A stretch of DNA of 7,812 nt, taken from NCBI GenBank assembly GCA_020627425.1, contig JAHKXX010000166.1:1-7812 (forward strand). Reading direction: 5' to 3'. Below, one piece after another: positions 5,250 to 7,812 of the stretch; the first letter of the stretch is position 1, and each line of letters starts with the position of its first letter. Under the pieces are notes generated by a model that saw only the letters and a list, made by a program, of their open reading frames with translations, was not told the origin of the DNA and did not search any database. Source of the stretch: a bacterium (lineage in GTDB: Bacteria > Bacillota > Clostridia > Oscillospirales > Acutalibacteraceae). Both the position numbers and the translations under genes were made by a program.

Positions 5250-5278
5250 ATGATAACGCATATTGTTTTATTTGTCAA
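5250..5278 (-). promoter_or_regulatory. Promoter of the XRE regulator gene with an operator-like half palindrome
   Basis: On the minus strand there is a perfect -35 TTGACA (5273-5278), a 17-bp spacer, and a -10 TATCAT (5250-5255, 5 of 6). ATTAT-ATG-ATAAC on the plus strand (5245-5257) overlaps the -10. It resembles the GTTATG/CATAAC sites at 4328-4374, with one base of the outer arm lost. Predicted transcription starts near 5243, giving a leader of about 40 nt that carries the AAAGGAGAG site. Confidence 0.7.
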
Positions 5279-5279
5279 G

Positions 5280-5733
5280 CGTTTTTTATTGTGTGCCACG
5301 AAGTTTCGTCTGAAAATTAGCATTATCCATTGTTTTTTCTGCCTAAAAAGTGATGATTCTGGTGATAAACGATTTCATGAGCGAATTATTGTTATTTTCA
5401 ATAGAATACCTTCATATCTTTTGCATGAAAGTCTGCAAATGCGTGAAAGACTGAAAAATTGCCTTGTTAATGTTTGGAATGCACAAACAAATTCCTGCAG
5501 CTTCCGCTTCGTTCTGCGAAATCTTCCGATCAAATCTATTAAAAGCCTCTTGATAGTTGCATAATGATTGAAAAATGCCTTCTCGGTGATGTTAAAAAGT
5601 TCCTGTCGGATTTGTCATGGGGGTGCAAGTTCCGGAATTGCATTCACACGATCAAAAAACTGTACGGAACGCATGAAAGCGCAAGCTCAACATTTTCTGC
5701 TAAACGGCAATTTTTGTCGGATTGTTAGAATAT
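5280..5733. other. Gene-poor A+T-rich intergenic region
   Basis: No credible gene is seen. A 54-codon plus-strand frame (5564-5728, starting MIEKCLLGDV) lacks a ribosome site and resembles nothing known. A 104-codon plus-strand frame over 5250-5564 starts inside the regulator promoter and also lacks one. A 12-bp palindrome (ACGAA-GT-TTCGT, 5298-5309) is present. The stretch may be the junction between the accessory cassette and the host chromosome or a decayed gene, but no frame with recognisable remnants was found. Confidence 0.4.
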
Positions 5734-5760
5734 GAACAATGTTTGAACAAATTCGAACAA
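5734..5760. repeat. Three phased GAACAA direct repeats upstream of the peptidase promoter
   Basis: GAACAA occurs at 5734, 5745 and 5755, spaced 11 and 10 bp, so all three face the same side of the helix. The last two are each followed by ATT. They end about 42 bp before the -35 of the peptidase promoter, where activators or architectural proteins commonly bind. The binding protein is unknown. Confidence 0.45.
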
Positions 5761-5801
5761 ATTATGAATGATTGTTAAAGAATTATCTGTAATTCGTCTA
5801 A

Positions 5802-5830
5802 TTGATTCTGCATATTCGTTGTTTTATAAT
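5802..5830 (+). promoter_or_regulatory. Sigma-A-type promoter of the secreted peptidase gene
   Basis: There is a -35 TTGATT (5802-5807, 4 of 6), a 17-bp spacer and a perfect -10 TATAAT (5825-5830). Transcription would start near 5837, giving a leader of about 70 nt that ends with the GAAAGGGG ribosome site at 5891-5898. Confidence 0.75.
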
Positions 5831-5908
5831 ATTTACAGCCACAAATCAGCAGTAAGTGGTTATTCAGAATGAATGGAAAGTCACTCAATTGAAAGGGGTA
5901 CTAAAAAC

Positions 5909-7812
5909 ATGAGCAAGAATCTAAACAAGATCCTCGCAGGCGTTCTTGCAGCAGCCGTCATTGCAGGTGCAGCTCCAATGACAGCTATGGCAGCAGGCGC
6001 AACCGGCGCAGCAGCTCCTAAGGCAGCCGCCAACATCGAAAGCGACCTGATCCTGCCTCCCGATGATGGTTTTGATTACACCACAGGCGGTGTTGAGCCC
6101 ATCAGACCGGAAGATCTGGACAAAGACCATATCATCAGTTCGGAAAGCGATTATTACAAAAAGCTTTACGGCAGCGATAACGACGCTCCCTGCGCCGCTC
6201 CTGCTGCTCTTCCGTCAAAAGTAGACAACAGCACCAACCAGAACGCAAAATATCTTCCTTTGGTTCGTTCTCAGGGCGGTATCGGATCCTGCTGTGCATG
6301 GTCTTCTGTTTATTATCAGTTTACCTACACAAAGAATAAGGCAAGAGGCGTTGCTACCACAGACGCCAACACCTATTCTCCTAACTTTGTATATAACTTC
6401 AATAACGGCGGCGCATTGATGCAGGGATCTTCTCTGATACACAACTACAAAATTCTGACATATCAGGGTGCTCCTACCATCAAGGATGCTCCTATCCTGA
6501 CAAGCACCAGCCCTGCCACGAATGTAAGATCTTGGTATGCCACCGGCGACATGTGGGAAAAGGCAACCCATAACAGAATGGTTGACTATGATGTATTCTG
6601 TGCCGGCTCCATCAGTAGTCTGAAAAATACTACAGGTGTTTACCCTGTTTCTTATTATAGAATTATTTCCGAGCCCACTGACTCTGAACTGGACGCAATG
6701 AAGGCTGCTCTCAACAACGGCGAGATCCTCTCCTTCTGCACCATGATTGGTGCATGGCACGGCAAGGCAATCAAATCTGTCAATGCCAACGACAGAAATG
6801 CTAACCCGAACGGCTATGTTGTTGACAATAGTTACGTCGGCAAAAAATCCGTTTATGCACAGGGTACTACCGACCTTTCCCACGAAATGACCATCGTTGG
6901 TTACAATGACGAAATCTGGACAGATATCAATGACAACGGCGTTGTTGACAAGGGCGAAATGGGCGCATTCAGAATTCTTAATTCCTGGGGAAACTGGGAA
7001 GACAAGGGTTACATCTGGTTGGCATACGACTCACTGAATGTTACCTCTGCCGTTACAAATGCTCCTGCAATTGAAAAGAGAACAAAGTCCATGTGGTCTG
7101 TAGCAAGAATGAACGTTACCAACAGTCAGGACGACAGCTCCGGCATCTATCTGAAATATGTTCTGAACAGTGCATATCGCAGCGACAACACTCTCAAGAT
7201 CAAGGCAGTCAAAAACGGTACCACCGTCAAGGAAATGAATGTTACTCCCTATAATGTATTGGCTAGACCCGATAACAGCGAGTTCAAGCTGAACTATCTC
7301 GGCACAGAGGCTTACGGCGACGGTACGATGTATTTTGACCTGAACAACATTGTCAGCAACATCAATTCTGCCAACCTGAAGGATTACACCTGGACGGTAA
7401 CTGTCAGCGATACCAATGCGGACGGCAAGAGCCTGACTGTAAAAGAGATGAAGATTGTTGACAAAAAAGCCAACAAGGAATATGCAATGGACCGCACCGC
7501 AGGTTTTGCTCTTGACGGAACAAACGCTACGGTTAATGTGCCGATTACTGATCCTGTACCGGTCAACGCTGTTACCATCTACTACAAGGGCTACAGCACA
7601 CCGTATATCCACTACAGAGCAGGCACAGGCGCATGGACAGCAGTTCCGGGTGTAAGAATGACTGCAACAAACGAGATGAGCGGATATACACACAAGTACA
7701 CAATCAACATCGGTTCTGCTTCCTATGCAGAGGTTTGCTTCAACGACGGCAACAACAACTGGGACAGCAGAAACGGCGCTAACTACATCTTCAACAAGGG
7801 TACATGGACATA
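5909..7812 (+). CDS. Secreted papain-family (C1A) cysteine peptidase with a C-terminal CBM25-type starch-binding module (3' partial)
   Basis: 634 full codons are present and the gene runs off the window. The ATG at 5909 lies 10 nt past GAAAGGGG. Residues 1-28 form a signal peptide (KxxxK-type start, hydrophobic core, AMA before the cut), so export is predicted. About 29-105 is a pro-region. The peptidase domain spans about 106-385. It has the oxyanion Gln in QGGIGSCCAW (Q122, nucleophile C128), the histidine in LSHEMTIVGYND (H325), and the asparagine in RILNSWGNW (N358). Papain's Trp next to the nucleophile is Cys129 here. An EF-hand-like loop (D339-E350, pattern DxNxNxxxDxxE) lies between His and Asn and suggests calcium binding. 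About 390-545 looks like a beta-sandwich. From about 552 a CBM25-type module follows: VTIYYKGYSTPYIHYR, W and PGVRM, then CFNDGNNNWDSRNGANY, ending GTW at the edge. The likely role is proteolysis while bound to starch granules; that is inferred from domains. More binding modules or a dockerin may follow. Confidence 0.92.
   Translation, partial: MSKNLNKILAGVLAAAVIAGAAPMTAMAAGATGAAAPKAAANIESDLILPPDDGFDYTTGGVEPIRPEDLDKDHIISSESDYYKKLYGSDNDAPCAAPAALPSKVDNSTNQNAKYLPLVRSQGGIGSCCAWSSVYYQFTYTKNKARGVATTDANTYSPNFVYNFNNGGALMQGSSLIHNYKILTYQGAPTIKDAPILTSTSPATNVRSWYATGDMWEKATHNRMVDYDVFCAGSISSLKNTTGVYPVSYYRIISEPTDSELDAMKAALNNGEILSFCTMIGAWHGKAIKSVNANDRNANPNGYVVDNSYVGKKSVYAQGTTDLSHEMTIVGYNDEIWTDINDNGVVDKGEMGAFRILNSWGNWEDKGYIWLAYDSLNVTSAVTNAPAIEKRTKSMWSVARMNVTNSQDDSSGIYLKYVLNSAYRSDNTLKIKAVKNGTTVKEMNVTPYNVLARPDNSEFKLNYLGTEAYGDGTMYFDLNNIVSNINSANLKDYTWTVTVSDTNADGKSLTVKEMKIVDKKANKEYAMDRTAGFALDGTNATVNVPITDPVPVNAVTIYYKGYSTPYIHYRAGTGAWTAVPGVRMTATNEMSGYTHKYTINIGSASYAEVCFNDGNNNWDSRNGANYIFNKGTWT

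Noticed and set aside
5250..5564. 104-codon plus-strand frame
   Set aside because: It begins on the -10 of the regulator promoter, has no ribosome site, and its Cys/Phe/Ile-rich product looks like translated A+T-rich intergenic DNA.
5564..5728. 54-codon plus-strand frame (MIEKCLLGDV...)
   Set aside because: No ribosome site or promoter-like sequence and no recognisable domain; kept only as a note in the intergenic entry.
6215..6883. 222-codon minus-strand frame antisense to the peptidase
   Set aside because: It is a shadow of the peptidase codon pattern (Val/Cys/Gly-rich), with no ribosome site, opposite a gene with intact catalytic motifs.
6923..6958. Dockerin module in the peptidase
   Set aside because: Only one calcium-loop motif is present, embedded inside the catalytic domain. 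A dockerin needs two such segments and is usually terminal.
7031..7693. 220-codon minus-strand frame antisense to the peptidase C-terminal domains
   Set aside because: Same shadow effect; the plus-strand frame carries the CBM25 motifs.

Overview
The window looks like chromosome from a low-to-medium G+C gut Firmicute, most likely a Ruminococcus-type member of the Oscillospiraceae. The best clue is the gene at the right edge: a secreted papain-family peptidase carrying a CBM25-type starch-binding module, a combination that fits the starch-adherent biology of Ruminococcus bromii and its relatives. The genus is inferred from gene content only; no rRNA or marker gene is present.

Left block (1-1920, minus strand): one complete gene for a YfbK-like von Willebrand factor A (VWA) protein, with its own extended -10 promoter and a strong intrinsic terminator. 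Next comes a gene-free stretch of about 740 bases (1859-2599). It holds an unexplained segment and two and a bit tandem copies of a repeat of about 210-219 bp. The repeat has a hairpin at the same place in each copy but with different paired bases, and one copy carries a good minus-strand terminator.

Middle block (2600-5204, minus strand): an accessory cassette that is visibly more A+T-rich than the flanking VWA and peptidase genes. In transcription order it encodes an XRE-type HTH regulator (GTG start), a regulatory gap, a DUF4417 protein, a small histidine-containing protein starting MGGRG, and two small acidic proteins that are paralogous to each other. The last four genes are packed as an operon: a 1-nt gap, an ATGA overlap, a 27-nt gap, and good Shine-Dalgarno (SD) sites. 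The 226-nt gap between regulator and operon is dense in signals. It has a plus-strand promoter with a perfect -35 and an extended -10, two GTTATG/CATAAC operator-like palindromes, a plus-strand intrinsic terminator that would define a convergent small RNA of about 80 nt, and a five-codon ORF behind a near-perfect SD. A related half-site lies on the regulator's own -10, which suggests one protein controls all of it. The cassette looks phage- or mobile-element-derived. Its function is not known from the sequence, and it is the best candidate here for an undescribed system.

Right block (5205-7812, plus strand): about 700 bases without a convincing gene, ending in a clear sigma-A-type promoter with three phased GAACAA repeats upstream. 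The secreted cysteine peptidase follows and runs off the window within or just after its CBM25 domain.
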